Source: Rickettsiaceae bacterium (GTDB lineage Bacteria; Pseudomonadota; Alphaproteobacteria; Rickettsiales; Rickettsiaceae). Taken from it: a DNA stretch of 13,478 bases. Position numbers and translations under genes: made by a program. Under the pieces are notes generated by a model. It was not told the DNA's origin. It did no database searches and worked only from the letters and a program-made list of their open reading frames with translations. Where the stretch lies: assembly GCA_021741085.1 (NCBI GenBank), contig JAIOYM010000027.1, positions 1 through 13,478 on the forward strand, in the 5' to 3' direction. Positions 1 to 6,363 of the stretch are shown one piece after another; within the stretch, counting starts at the first letter, position 1; every line of letters begins with the position of its first letter.

Positions 1-1
1 T

Positions 2-130
2 TTGGATTCTTTAAAACACTGCTTGAAAAAAGGCGCCCGTGCCTTTTCCTGGAGATTAAAAAAAATCCTCGAATATGATGTTTTTTCTATTTATAACGCT
101 ACTCTTTTCCTTTTATTAAAAAAATTGTAG
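2..130 (+). pseudogene. Possible 3' tail of an upstream gene, unrecognised
   Basis: One plus-strand frame is open from the left edge to a TAG at 128-130, giving about 42 residues. It starts LDSLKHCLKKGARAFSWRL and ends in a hydrophobic, lysine-tipped stretch (LFLLLKKL). It contains no start codon, so it could be the end of a gene that begins outside the window or a decayed remnant. I do not recognise the peptide. A small hairpin lies inside it at 28-47, which fits an intergenic terminator equally well. The two readings compete and neither is secure. Confidence 0.2.
28..47 (+). terminator. Possible intrinsic terminator hairpin
   Basis: AAAAGGC (28-34) pairs with GCCTTTT (41-47) around a six-base loop. 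The T run on the 3' arm is followed by CCT, so the U-tract is short. The A run on the 5' side means it could also act on the opposite strand. It would close a gene lying to the left of the window. It is weak by classical criteria. Confidence 0.3.
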
Positions 131-197
131 GGTAGTATGAACATTCACACCATTTTTTACAACCACCAGAGAAATAGACAGCGAAAAAGACAAAAGT

Positions 198-1643
198 GTG
201 CAAAATAATAAATTTAAAAAGTTCCAGAAAGATCTTAACGCAAAAATAATAGAGTTTAACAAAACTATAGAGAATATAACAAAAGATTGTGGAATGAACC
301 AAAATGAAGTGCCTAAAATGGAACAAGTACAAATATTAAATTACAAAGATTTAATTGGAAAGGAGGGGGATAATAAAAATGCAACTGGTAAGATCTATAT
401 AAATGACAAATACAAAGCACTATCGGAAAAGTTATTCGACTTTGAATTAATTAAAAAAATGTCTGATCACAAAACCGCTAAAAGCCAAGCTATAAGCAAC
501 GAAGTATTATTTGCGTTAAAGGATGGGCAATGTTCTGCTTGGGTTGGGCTGGATTTTTGGAACGAGAGACAGAAAGATATCAACAATACAAGAGAAAATC
601 CAACTGGAGTCATGTATGATGTTTTGAATAGCTTAGTAAAACAATACTACCCCAAAAAAGTTGATGGTATAAATATATCCCATGAATACAAAGACAAAGA
701 ATTAGACAGGGAATTACAAATGATCTTGAATTATGTGGTTGCCATACAAAAGCCCCTGACCGACTCTATCAAACAATTGAAAGATGCGGCAGAAAATGAG
801 GAGAAAAACCATAAAGAAACAATAATTGTCTATGATAAAAATTTGTTTAATATTGGCGCCGCGCGTCAAGATTTAAGACTTGTGGATCCATCTGGTGCCA
901 CAGATGAACCTTTCTTAAGAGCAATATTTAATCAAAATAAAGAAGACTATTCTTTAGATGATTTTGAACATTTAATTCACCCTGGTGTTTTAATAAATTT
1001 GGGAACTAAAACAATACATAAAGATGGTAGAGTAGGAGCGCATGCTATGAGTTGTTATATGGATAAGAATGAAAATATTTTATTTTATGATCCTAATATT
1101 GGAGAAAAACTGACATTTACTGATGTAAAAAATTTGATAGCTTATCTTCGAGATGAACATAAAAATAAATATAAACCAGCGCAAATTTTTCCAGATGATG
1201 AATGTAGGCCACGCATATGGAATGTTAATTCTGATCCTCTATTGCAAAAAGAAATCGAAAAGGGCTATAATAATATTAAAACTTTACTAAATGACGCTAA
1301 GCTAGATGATGATGAAATATCAAAAAAATCACAAGAACTAAGAGCTCTTTGCAAAGAAGAAGTAACACAGGCAGCCGCGAATTGGCCGAAAATAGAAAAA
1401 AAATTTCAAGAAGATAGGAAATCTGCTGCATCTAAGGTAGCTGCATCTAGGGTAGAAACAAAAAAGCGAATACAAGATTTAATTAATGAAAAATTAATAG
1501 CCCCTGAAGATTTAAAAAAACTATCTAAAGACTTAGATGCTATAAAGCAAGATTTGCAAAACCAGCAAAATAAAATTGCGTCCAACGAAAAAATACAAAA
1601 TCCTAGGTCAAAGAACTACAGTAATTTAAGAAGCGCAACTTAA
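198..1643 (+). CDS. YopT-like (C58-type) cysteine protease, candidate secreted effector
   Basis: This 481-residue soluble protein has a papain-like triad arranged as in YopT-type C58 proteases. Cys112 sits in DGQCSAWVGLDFW, His282 in GAHAMSCYMDKN, and Asp298 in FYDPNIGE. YopT-type members cleave prenylated Rho GTPases or other host proteins after secretion. The His-to-Asp gap of 16 residues equals that of YopT (His258, Asp274), and the DPN-G-E motif is typical of the family. The Cys-to-His gap is about 50 residues longer than in YopT because of a charged helical insertion around residues 165-205. After the core (to about 345) comes a charged, coiled-coil-like tail (350-465) ending in a basic, Ser/Asn-rich segment. 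There is no signal peptide or membrane segment. The start taken is GTG at 198; ATG at 294 (Met33) is an alternative, and neither has a clear Shine-Dalgarno. Target and secretion route are inference. Another clan CA protease family remains possible. Confidence 0.62.
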   Translation: MQNNKFKKFQKDLNAKIIEFNKTIENITKDCGMNQNEVPKMEQVQILNYKDLIGKEGDNKNATGKIYINDKYKALSEKLFDFELIKKMSDHKTAKSQAISNEVLFALKDGQCSAWVGLDFWNERQKDINNTRENPTGVMYDVLNSLVKQYYPKKVDGINISHEYKDKELDRELQMILNYVVAIQKPLTDSIKQLKDAAENEEKNHKETIIVYDKNLFNIGAARQDLRLVDPSGATDEPFLRAIFNQNKEDYSLDDFEHLIHPGVLINLGTKTIHKDGRVGAHAMSCYMDKNENILFYDPNIGEKLTFTDVKNLIAYLRDEHKNKYKPAQIFPDDECRPRIWNVNSDPLLQKEIEKGYNNIKTLLNDAKLDDDEISKKSQELRALCKEEVTQAAANWPKIEKKFQEDRKSAASKVAASRVETKKRIQDLINEKLIAPEDLKKLSKDLDAIKQDLQNQQNKIASNEKIQNPRSKNYSNLRSAT

Positions 1644-1654
1644 AAAAGTTGCGC
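1633..1654. terminator. Strong hairpin over the protease stop codon, possible bidirectional terminator
   Basis: GCGCAACTT (1633-1641) pairs perfectly with AAGTTGCGC (1646-1654) around an AAAA loop. The TAA stop at 1641-1643 lies in the end of the left arm and the loop. No U-tract follows on the plus strand. On the minus strand the arm is followed by TTCTTAAATT, so it may end hemE transcripts, which arrive from the right about 135 bases downstream of the hemE stop. It may also simply protect the 3' end of the effector mRNA. Confidence 0.4.
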
Positions 1655-1788
1655 AGTGCAAAATGTGACTGTTGCAAGATAAAGGTAATAAAGGTGAAAA
1701 AGTTAAAACTCTACTTAAATATTGGTTAGGAAAGCAAATAAAAATAAAATAAAACCCTTACAAAGAATTATGTGTATATAGAAAGCTA

Positions 1789-2781
1789 TTATGCGAATCT
1801 TTGTTTGACGTAGTCCACCAAAAATTTAACATTTTCTGAAGGAGTGCTAGGCAAAATGCCGTGCCCTAGATTGAAGATCAATTTATTTTTGTCTAATTGG
1901 TTAAAAATAAAATCTATATTCTTTTTGATTTTATTTTGGTCTCCAAGTAACAAAACCAAAGGATCTAGATTGCCTTGAACTGTAATATCTTTGCTTTGCC
2001 ACTCGGCCATTTTTCTTATAGGAACGTTTGCATCTACGGCTAAAACATCAAAATTCAGATTTTGTATATAATCTTCGTAGTAATAGCCGGAACCTTTAGG
2101 AAAAGCAATTATAGGAACTGATGAATATTTTGTTTTAAAGTAGTTAATTATCAACTTCGTAGGCTCTATTACATAACGATAATATTCTTCTCCATGCAAT
2201 ATTCCAGCCCAAGAGTCAAAAAGCTTAATCATAGTTGCTCCAGCCAATATCTGTTTTTCTAGATATACTATTGTTTGCTGCGTAATAAGCTCAATTAGTT
2301 CTGTTAGTAAAGTGCTATTTTCTAAAGCTAACACTTTACTGCGTGTGAAATCTGACTTACTTCTGCCTTCAATGGCATAAGTAGCAACAGTCCATGGGCT
2401 GCCAGCAAAACCTATTAGCGACTTGCCTGTTGGCAATTTGGTCTTTGTTAAAGCAACAGTATTAGCAACGGCATCCATTTGCCAAGATTCTGTTTTTACA
2501 CTCAACCCTTTGATATTCTCTGAACTTATTTGCTCAATAATAGGGCCCTGTGTTTCTACAAACTCTACTTTTAAACCCAAAATATCCAGCACCAATAAAA
2601 TATCCGCAAATATTATTGCAGCATCCATGTTAAAGCGCTCAATAGGTTGTAATGTAACCTCAGCGGCTTTTGGGCTATCATAACAAAGACTCATGAAATT
2701 TGGCACTTGACTTCTTATGGCCCTATATTCTGGCAGATATCTACCAGCTTGTCGCATGATCCAAATCTGAGGCAATTGCAT
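1789..2781 (-). CDS. hemE: Uroporphyrinogen III decarboxylase
   Basis: HemE removes four carboxyl groups from uroporphyrinogen III to give coproporphyrinogen III, a cytoplasmic step of haem synthesis. The N-terminus is a clear family signature, IWIMRQAGRYLPEYR (residues 6-20), with the substrate-binding arginines Arg10 and Arg14. Asp60 in IIFADILL matches the catalytic aspartate (Asp86 in the human enzyme). Tyr135 in TYAIEG and Ser190 in FDSWAG match other active-site positions, and VQGNLDP (268-274) and NLGHGI with His307 close the barrel. At 330 residues it is slightly short because almost nothing precedes the IWIMRQ motif. Only ATG 2779-2781 can start this frame, since an in-frame stop lies a few codons upstream. 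It follows cvpA by 11 bases without a visible ribosome site, so it is probably co-transcribed and perhaps translationally coupled. Confidence 0.97.
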   Translation of the reverse strand: MQLPQIWIMRQAGRYLPEYRAIRSQVPNFMSLCYDSPKAAEVTLQPIERFNMDAAIIFADILLVLDILGLKVEFVETQGPIIEQISSENIKGLSVKTESWQMDAVANTVALTKTKLPTGKSLIGFAGSPWTVATYAIEGRSKSDFTRSKVLALENSTLLTELIELITQQTIVYLEKQILAGATMIKLFDSWAGILHGEEYYRYVIEPTKLIINYFKTKYSSVPIIAFPKGSGYYYEDYIQNLNFDVLAVDANVPIRKMAEWQSKDITVQGNLDPLVLLLGDQNKIKKNIDFIFNQLDKNKLIFNLGHGILPSTPSENVKFLVDYVKQRFA

Positions 2782-2792
2782 ATAATTATATT

Positions 2793-3515
2793 TTATTTAG
2801 ATTGCACCTTAGGTGTGTTTTTAATATTTTTCTCTGCATTATCATTGTCATCTTTTAGGTATTTCAATGCTTTTTGCAAATCTTCGTTCAACTGAAGATC
2901 TTGATTTTCATTACCTGAATCAGGTTTTTTGTCTTTATCAACGAATGCTAGTTTGTTGTATAATTCAAAATCTTTGAATTTTTTATCTTTAATAGAACTT
3001 GGCATAACGTAGAGCAAAATATCCGTCATGGTGCTAACTAGATTATAACTAGTAGCAGAAGTAAGCCATTTAGCATTATTTTGATATCCTTCTTTTGTCA
3101 TAGCTGCAAAACTATTATCTTTGATATCAGTTTTATCATACATAATTGTTATAGAAATGAATATAGACGCTATTATTAACCAAGCTCTAATTAAACCTAT
3201 CCCAATACCACCTATTCTATCGATATAACCACCACTCACAGGATCAACAAAATGCTTAACATTTTTGCTACTCAAAGACACCACGATTAGAGAAAATATA
3301 TAACATACAACTAAACCTAATCCTGTTCTTAAAGCACCATTCATGTGTTCGCTAAATAGCTCGTAACTATAAGGCAATAACCACATCGTTAAAACGATAG
3401 TAGCTATAAATGCCAATATGTCTAATGAAGTTTTCACTGCACCTTTAAGTGCACCAAAAATCACGGACAAAGCTACTATTATAATAGCCACGTTATCAAA
3501 GAAGTTCAGCTCCAT
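2793..3515 (-). CDS. cvpA: CvpA family inner-membrane protein
   Basis: This 240-residue protein has four predicted membrane helices at about residues 7-25, 30-48, 62-82 and 103-126. The short loop FGALKGAVKTSLDILAF and the segment GGYIDRIGGIGIGLIRAWL are typical of the CvpA (colicin V production) family. That family is named for a phenotype in Escherichia coli and its biochemical role is not settled. The C-terminal 110 residues are hydrophilic, charged and probably cytoplasmic (DNDNAEKNIKN near the end); this tail is longer than in many members. In free-living proteobacteria cvpA often precedes purF, whereas here hemE follows 11 bases downstream. A weak Shine-Dalgarno (AAGG) lies about 10 bases before ATG 3515. 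The CvpA assignment is firm and the function is not. Confidence 0.88.
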   Translation of the reverse strand: MELNFFDNVAIIIVALSVIFGALKGAVKTSLDILAFIATIVLTMWLLPYSYELFSEHMNGALRTGLGLVVCYIFSLIVVSLSSKNVKHFVDPVSGGYIDRIGGIGIGLIRAWLIIASIFISITIMYDKTDIKDNSFAAMTKEGYQNNAKWLTSATSYNLVSTMTDILLYVMPSSIKDKKFKDFELYNKLAFVDKDKKPDSGNENQDLQLNEDLQKALKYLKDDNDNAEKNIKNTPKVQSK

Positions 3516-3569
3516 TTTTTTTCTTACCTTATTTATTATTTATAAGAATTTTATATTTTATAACTTTAT

Positions 3570-3596
3570 ATTATATAGAAACACAGAAAAACTCAA
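3570..3596 (-). promoter_or_regulatory. Possible promoter for cvpA-hemE
   Basis: Reading the minus strand, a perfect TATAAT lies at 3575-3570. TTGAGT (3596-3591) lies 15 bases upstream and matches TTGACA at four of six positions. The spacer is shorter than the usual 17, which lowers confidence. The site would start a transcript about 50 bases before the cvpA ATG, and it lies in the divergent spacer where a promoter is needed. Confidence 0.33.
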
Positions 3597-3738
3597 AACT
3601 AATTTTTAATATTGTTAGCTATTGCCTTAGGTTTTTTAGAAAATAGCTTTTTCTATTTTAACGCTTAAGCTTAGTAATTTTCAATCAATCATACCACAGA
3701 GATAATTTTAACTGCTATGAAAATTTCTATTAATTTAC

Positions 3739-3744
3739 TATACT
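3739..3744 (+). promoter_or_regulatory. Possible -10 element for the cation transporter and tadA
   Basis: TATACT lies 38 bases before the ATG at 3783, in the divergent spacer between cvpA and the transporter gene. No good -35 hexamer is visible 16-18 bases upstream. The rest of the 267-base spacer (3516-3782) is very AT-rich. It holds only a weak AAAATAG/CTATTTT hairpin at 3640-3659 and no gene I can see. Confidence 0.28.
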
Positions 3745-3782
3745 AGTACAAATTAACTCTTATAAAAATAGAATATTGCATT

Positions 3783-4691
3783 ATGCAAAAACACGACTCT
3801 ACAAAAGATTTTTATAAATTAACCATATCTTCGTCTATTTGCGCCCTCGCTGTTGTCATTATTATAATAATCGCAAAAATATATGCATGGTTCAGTACAA
3901 ATTCTATGGCCATATTTTCGTCTCTGCTTGATTCTATGCTAGATTTTTCTGCCTCGTTGGTTAATCTTATAGCCATTAAATACTCTTCCTCGCCTCCTGA
4001 TGATAATCATAGATTCGGTCATAATAAAATAGAGGATATAGCAGTTTTTGCTCAAGCCATTTTTTTTATTAGCTCTAGCGGATTCATGATATTTGAATGT
4101 ACCAGGCGTTTTTTAAACCCAGAAATAATCAATGATGTAAGCTCAGGCATACATATAATGATTTTTTCTACTTTACTTACTATTGCCCTAGTTGCTTTTC
4201 AGTCATTCGTGATTAAACGTACTAATTCTAACATCATAAAAGCTGATAAACTACATTTTATTACAGATATATTAACTAATTTTGTAACTCTTGTTTCTTT
4301 GTATCTGGTAACAGATTTTCCTTTCATAGATCTAATATGCGGACTTTTGATAGGGGTGTTTATGCTAAGATCTTCCTATGTTCTTTTGCGCAAAGCTTTA
4401 AGCAACTTACTAGATGAAGAATTTGGTAAGGAAGAAAAAAGTAAAATACTAGAAATAATCAATCAGTTTCCTGAGGCATTAGGCGTGCATGATTTAAAGA
4501 CAAGAACAGCTGGATCTAAGAAATTCATTCAGTTTCATATAGAAATAAATGCCAACCATAGTTTACTTAAAGCTCATGAGATAAGTGAAGAAATTATAGA
4601 TAAAATCTGTGAAGCTTTCCCAGGAAGCGAAGTAATGATACATCAAGACCCAGCAGGAATTGAAGAAAATGTACAATATAGAGATGTTTGA
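3783..4691 (+). CDS. fieF: FieF-like cation diffusion facilitator (divalent metal exporter)
   Basis: CDF transporters exchange cytoplasmic Zn(II), Fe(II) or similar ions for protons across the inner membrane. This 302-residue protein has the family layout: six membrane helices to about residue 210, then a cytoplasmic ferredoxin-like domain. The transport-site ligands are visible: Asp50 and Asp54 in SLLDSMLDFSASLVN (helix 2), and His158 and Asp162 in LHFITDILTN (helix 5). The loop PPDDNHRFGHNKIED (71-85) matches the second metal-site loop of Escherichia coli FieF. The C-terminal segment VHDLKTRTAG (235-244) and the late MIHQDP motif (285-290) match the dimerising metal-binding domain. The family is certain. 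The transported metal cannot be read from sequence, so the symbol marks the closest type rather than proven iron export. The tadA start lies inside its 3' end. Confidence 0.9.
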   Translation: MQKHDSTKDFYKLTISSSICALAVVIIIIIAKIYAWFSTNSMAIFSSLLDSMLDFSASLVNLIAIKYSSSPPDDNHRFGHNKIEDIAVFAQAIFFISSSGFMIFECTRRFLNPEIINDVSSGIHIMIFSTLLTIALVAFQSFVIKRTNSNIIKADKLHFITDILTNFVTLVSLYLVTDFPFIDLICGLLIGVFMLRSSYVLLRKALSNLLDEEFGKEEKSKILEIINQFPEALGVHDLKTRTAGSKKFIQFHIEINANHSLLKAHEISEEIIDKICEAFPGSEVMIHQDPAGIEENVQYRDV

Positions 4692-5133
4692 CGTCAAATA
4701 TATGCAACTAGCCTTTGAACAGGCGGAAATAGCTTTTAAAAAACAAGAAGTGCCGGTGGGGGTAGTGCTAGTGTCAGAAAACAATCAACTATTGGCTCTG
4801 GCTCATAATAAAATCGAGGAAACTTTAGATATACGAAACCATGCGGAGCTTATAGCCTTAGGGCAAGCTTGTATAAATCTACAAAGTAAATTTTTAACAA
4901 ATACCTCTATTTATATAACGCTAGAACCTTGTTTTATGTGCATGGCAGCAATTTCTATGGCCAAAATAGCTAATGTTTTTTATTCAGCAGATAATAAAAA
5001 ATTCGGCGCATTAAGCAATGCAAATAATTTCTTTACAGCTAATCCTTTTTATTATAAACCTAATATATATTCTAATATTATGGCTGAAGATGGCAGAGAA
5101 TTGATGCAAAGATTTTTTAGCAAATTAAGATAG
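4669..5133 (+). CDS. tadA: tRNA-specific adenosine deaminase
   Basis: TadA deaminates A34 of tRNA-Arg(ACG) to inosine, so that one tRNA reads several Arg codons; it is normally essential. The zinc deaminase signature is complete. With the ATG at 4669, His58 and catalytic Glu60 lie in RNHAELIAL, and Cys88 and Cys91 in LEPCFMCMAAI. EVPVGVVLV and ADNKKFGAL are also typical. The length of 154 residues is normal. The start at 4669 is preferred because an AGGA lies 10 bases upstream. ATG 4684 also fits the usual start of the family, and a TTG at 4660 is less likely. The gene overlaps the end of the transporter gene by 23 bases (8 with the later start), which implies one transcript. tRNA-Ser follows 23 bases after the stop. 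Confidence 0.95.
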   Translation: MYNIEMFDVKYMQLAFEQAEIAFKKQEVPVGVVLVSENNQLLALAHNKIEETLDIRNHAELIALGQACINLQSKFLTNTSIYITLEPCFMCMAAISMAKIANVFYSADNKKFGALSNANNFFTANPFYYKPNIYSNIMAEDGRELMQRFFSKLR

Positions 5134-5156
5134 CCAAATTCAACTAAAGCTTGAAA

Positions 5157-5245
5157 GGATGGGTGTCCGAGTGGTTGAAGGAGCCGGTCTCGAAAATCGG
5201 TATACCCAAAAGGTATCGTGGGTTCGAATCCCACCCCATCCGCCA
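5157..5245 (+). tRNA. tRNA-Ser (anticodon CGA)
   Basis: The acceptor stem GGATGGG (5157-5163) pairs with CCCATCC (5235-5241), followed by discriminator G and an encoded CCA (5243-5245). The anticodon stem CCGGT/ATCGG encloses the loop CTCGAAA, with anticodon CGA at 5191-5193, reading UCG codons. A long variable arm (TATACCC...GGTATC) marks it as a class II serine tRNA. The T arm carries GGTTCGAATCC. Its nearness to tadA suggests it may be read from the same transcript. The minus strand gives the familiar false peptide GVGFEPT. Confidence 0.97.
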
Positions 5246-5332
5246 TATTCTTGGCGTCAAATTCTAACTTAAAGTCTGTTTCTTACCAAACAAACCTAAT
5301 AATATCAATAACCCAAATGCCCTAGCGCTAAT

Positions 5333-5382
5333 GCCTGTTGCGACATAAAAAAAACAGCGCAATTTTTTCGGTTGTAACAGGC
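5333..5382 (+). terminator. Large stem-loop, possible terminator after tRNA-Ser
   Basis: GCCTGTTGCGAC (5333-5344) pairs with GTTGTAACAGGC (5371-5382) over 12 pairs, two of them G-U. An A8 run and a T6 run can pair inside. An alternative fold pairs TTGCG (5338-5342) with CGCAA (5358-5362), directly followed by T6 (5363-5368). That resembles a small intrinsic terminator. The two folds exclude each other because TTGCG belongs to both. Confidence 0.4.
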
Positions 5383-5442
5383 TCTTAAGTCATATACTTA
5401 CGCAATATGTCTGATTTTCAGCAGACCCTTTGTTGCGTCTTT

Positions 5443-5460
5443 AAAGCTGTTACCAGCTTT
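5443..5460. repeat. Perfect 7-bp hairpin AAAGCTG-TTAC-CAGCTTT
   Basis: The arms at 5443-5449 and 5454-5460 are perfectly complementary around a four-base loop. No T-run follows on either strand, so it is not a standard terminator. It is the third stem-loop in this intergenic region. Confidence 0.45.
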
Positions 5461-5551
5461 TGATGTTAAGCTATACATCGTAATGAAATACGGAGGTAAT
5501 TATGCAATATTAGCCTAATAATTTTTCTTTATAACATTTACTCTGTTTAAC

Positions 5552-6358
5552 TTAATCAACATTTATCTTGTTAGGGCGTTTGGCCTTATTAAAAATTCTA
5601 AAAAAATTATCAGTTGAATGGGAGGCTATTGTTTCAATATCAACGTTATGAAGATTGGCAAGTTTTTCAGCAACATGCACAACGTAAGCTGGCTGATTGC
5701 TTTTGCCACGAAATGGCTGAGGAGCTAGGTAAGGAGAATCTGTTTCTATAAGTATTCTATCTAGGGGTATTTTGCTCGCTATTTCTTGTAAATTTTTAGC
5801 ATTGTTGAAAGTAACTATACCTGAAAAAGAAATATAAAAGCCCAATTCTAAAACAGCATTCGCAAAATCTTCACTCCCTGTGAAGCAGTGTATTAAACCT
5901 GGGAAAGGTTTTTTGTCCATTTGTTGCTTCAATATATTTACTATATCTTCTTCTGCATCTCGTGCATGAATAATTACAGGTAAAGCCGTTTCTTGCGCTG
6001 CTATTATATGAGCTATAAAATTATTATGCTGAATTTCTTTTGGTGTTACATTTTGATAATAATCTAGGCCAGTTTCCCCAAAACCAATGATTTTAGGATG
6101 TTTGGAATAAGTTATCAATTTTTCTGCAAGAAGTTCCTTAGAAAGTTCACTGAAATTTTCGTTTGGATGAATTCCAACTGAGCTGAAAACATTATCATAT
6201 TTTTCTGCAATAGAGATTAGTTCTTCGATGTCACTTAATTTAGTGCAAATGGTTTGTAAATATTCTACCCTCTGAGATCTTGCAGCTTCAACAATTTTAT
6301 CTATATCAGCGCTTAGAGGATCTAAATTAAGATGACAATGAGAATCAACAAATAGCAT
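5552..6358 (-). CDS. tatD: TatD family metal-dependent hydrolase / DNase
   Basis: TatD proteins are cytoplasmic metal-dependent hydrolases of the amidohydrolase superfamily. Characterised members act as 3'-5' exonucleases or DNases in DNA repair. The metal ligands are present: His7 and His9 in VDSHCHLNLD, Glu95 in GFGETGLDYY, His131 in IIHARDAEED, His157 in LIHCFTGS, and Asp207 in ETDSPYLAP. The last is followed by the family motif FRGKSNQPAYV. The length of 268 residues is normal for the family. The ATG at 6358 lies 5 bases after the topA stop, so it is the last gene of the dprA-topA-tatD cluster. It could be the TatD or YcfH subtype, which cannot be separated here. Confidence 0.93.
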   Translation of the reverse strand: MLFVDSHCHLNLDPLSADIDKIVEAARSQRVEYLQTICTKLSDIEELISIAEKYDNVFSSVGIHPNENFSELSKELLAEKLITYSKHPKIIGFGETGLDYYQNVTPKEIQHNNFIAHIIAAQETALPVIIHARDAEEDIVNILKQQMDKKPFPGLIHCFTGSEDFANAVLELGFYISFSGIVTFNNAKNLQEIASKIPLDRILIETDSPYLAPQPFRGKSNQPAYVVHVAEKLANLHNVDIETIASHSTDNFFRIFNKAKRPNKINVD

Positions 6359-6363
6359 AAATT

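Larger units (their letters stand above)
5246..5551. other. 306-base intergenic region with several hairpins, no recognised gene
   Basis: This stretch separates tRNA-Ser (+) from the convergent tatD (-). I find no convincing protein gene and no match to the hallmark sequences of 4.5S RNA, tmRNA or the RNase P RNA. It holds a 12-base-pair stem at 5333-5382, a GTCTG/CAGAC hairpin (5409-5426), and an AAAGCTG-TTAC-CAGCTTT hairpin (5443-5460). It also has a perfect GGAGGT (5492-5497) placed before a three-codon frame, and a hydrophobic 41-codon minus-strand frame at 5267-5389. It could be a small RNA, terminators, a decayed gene or a palindromic insertion. Confidence 0.6.

Noticed and set aside
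137..208. ATG at 137 as the start of the protease gene
   Set aside because: That ATG is in another frame and stops after about 23 codons at a TAA; no frameshift is needed to explain the gene from GTG 198.
99..332. Minus-strand frame of 77 codons opposite the start of the protease gene
   Set aside because: Its Phe/Tyr/Ile/His-rich composition is typical of the antisense of an AT-rich gene, and it overlaps the better-supported plus-strand gene.
198..1643. Insertion sequence or phage origin for the effector region
   Set aside because: No terminal inverted repeats, target duplications or transposase motifs are visible around the gene.
5052..5246. Minus-strand frame beginning MADGVGFEPTIP
   Set aside because: This is the well-known false peptide produced by reading a tRNA gene backwards; the tRNA-Ser lies in the same place.
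5246..5551. A standard RNA gene (4.5S RNA, tmRNA, RNase P RNA, 6S RNA)
   Set aside because: I could not find the conserved core sequences of the first three, and nothing resembling 6S RNA is evident. The hairpins alone do not identify a family.
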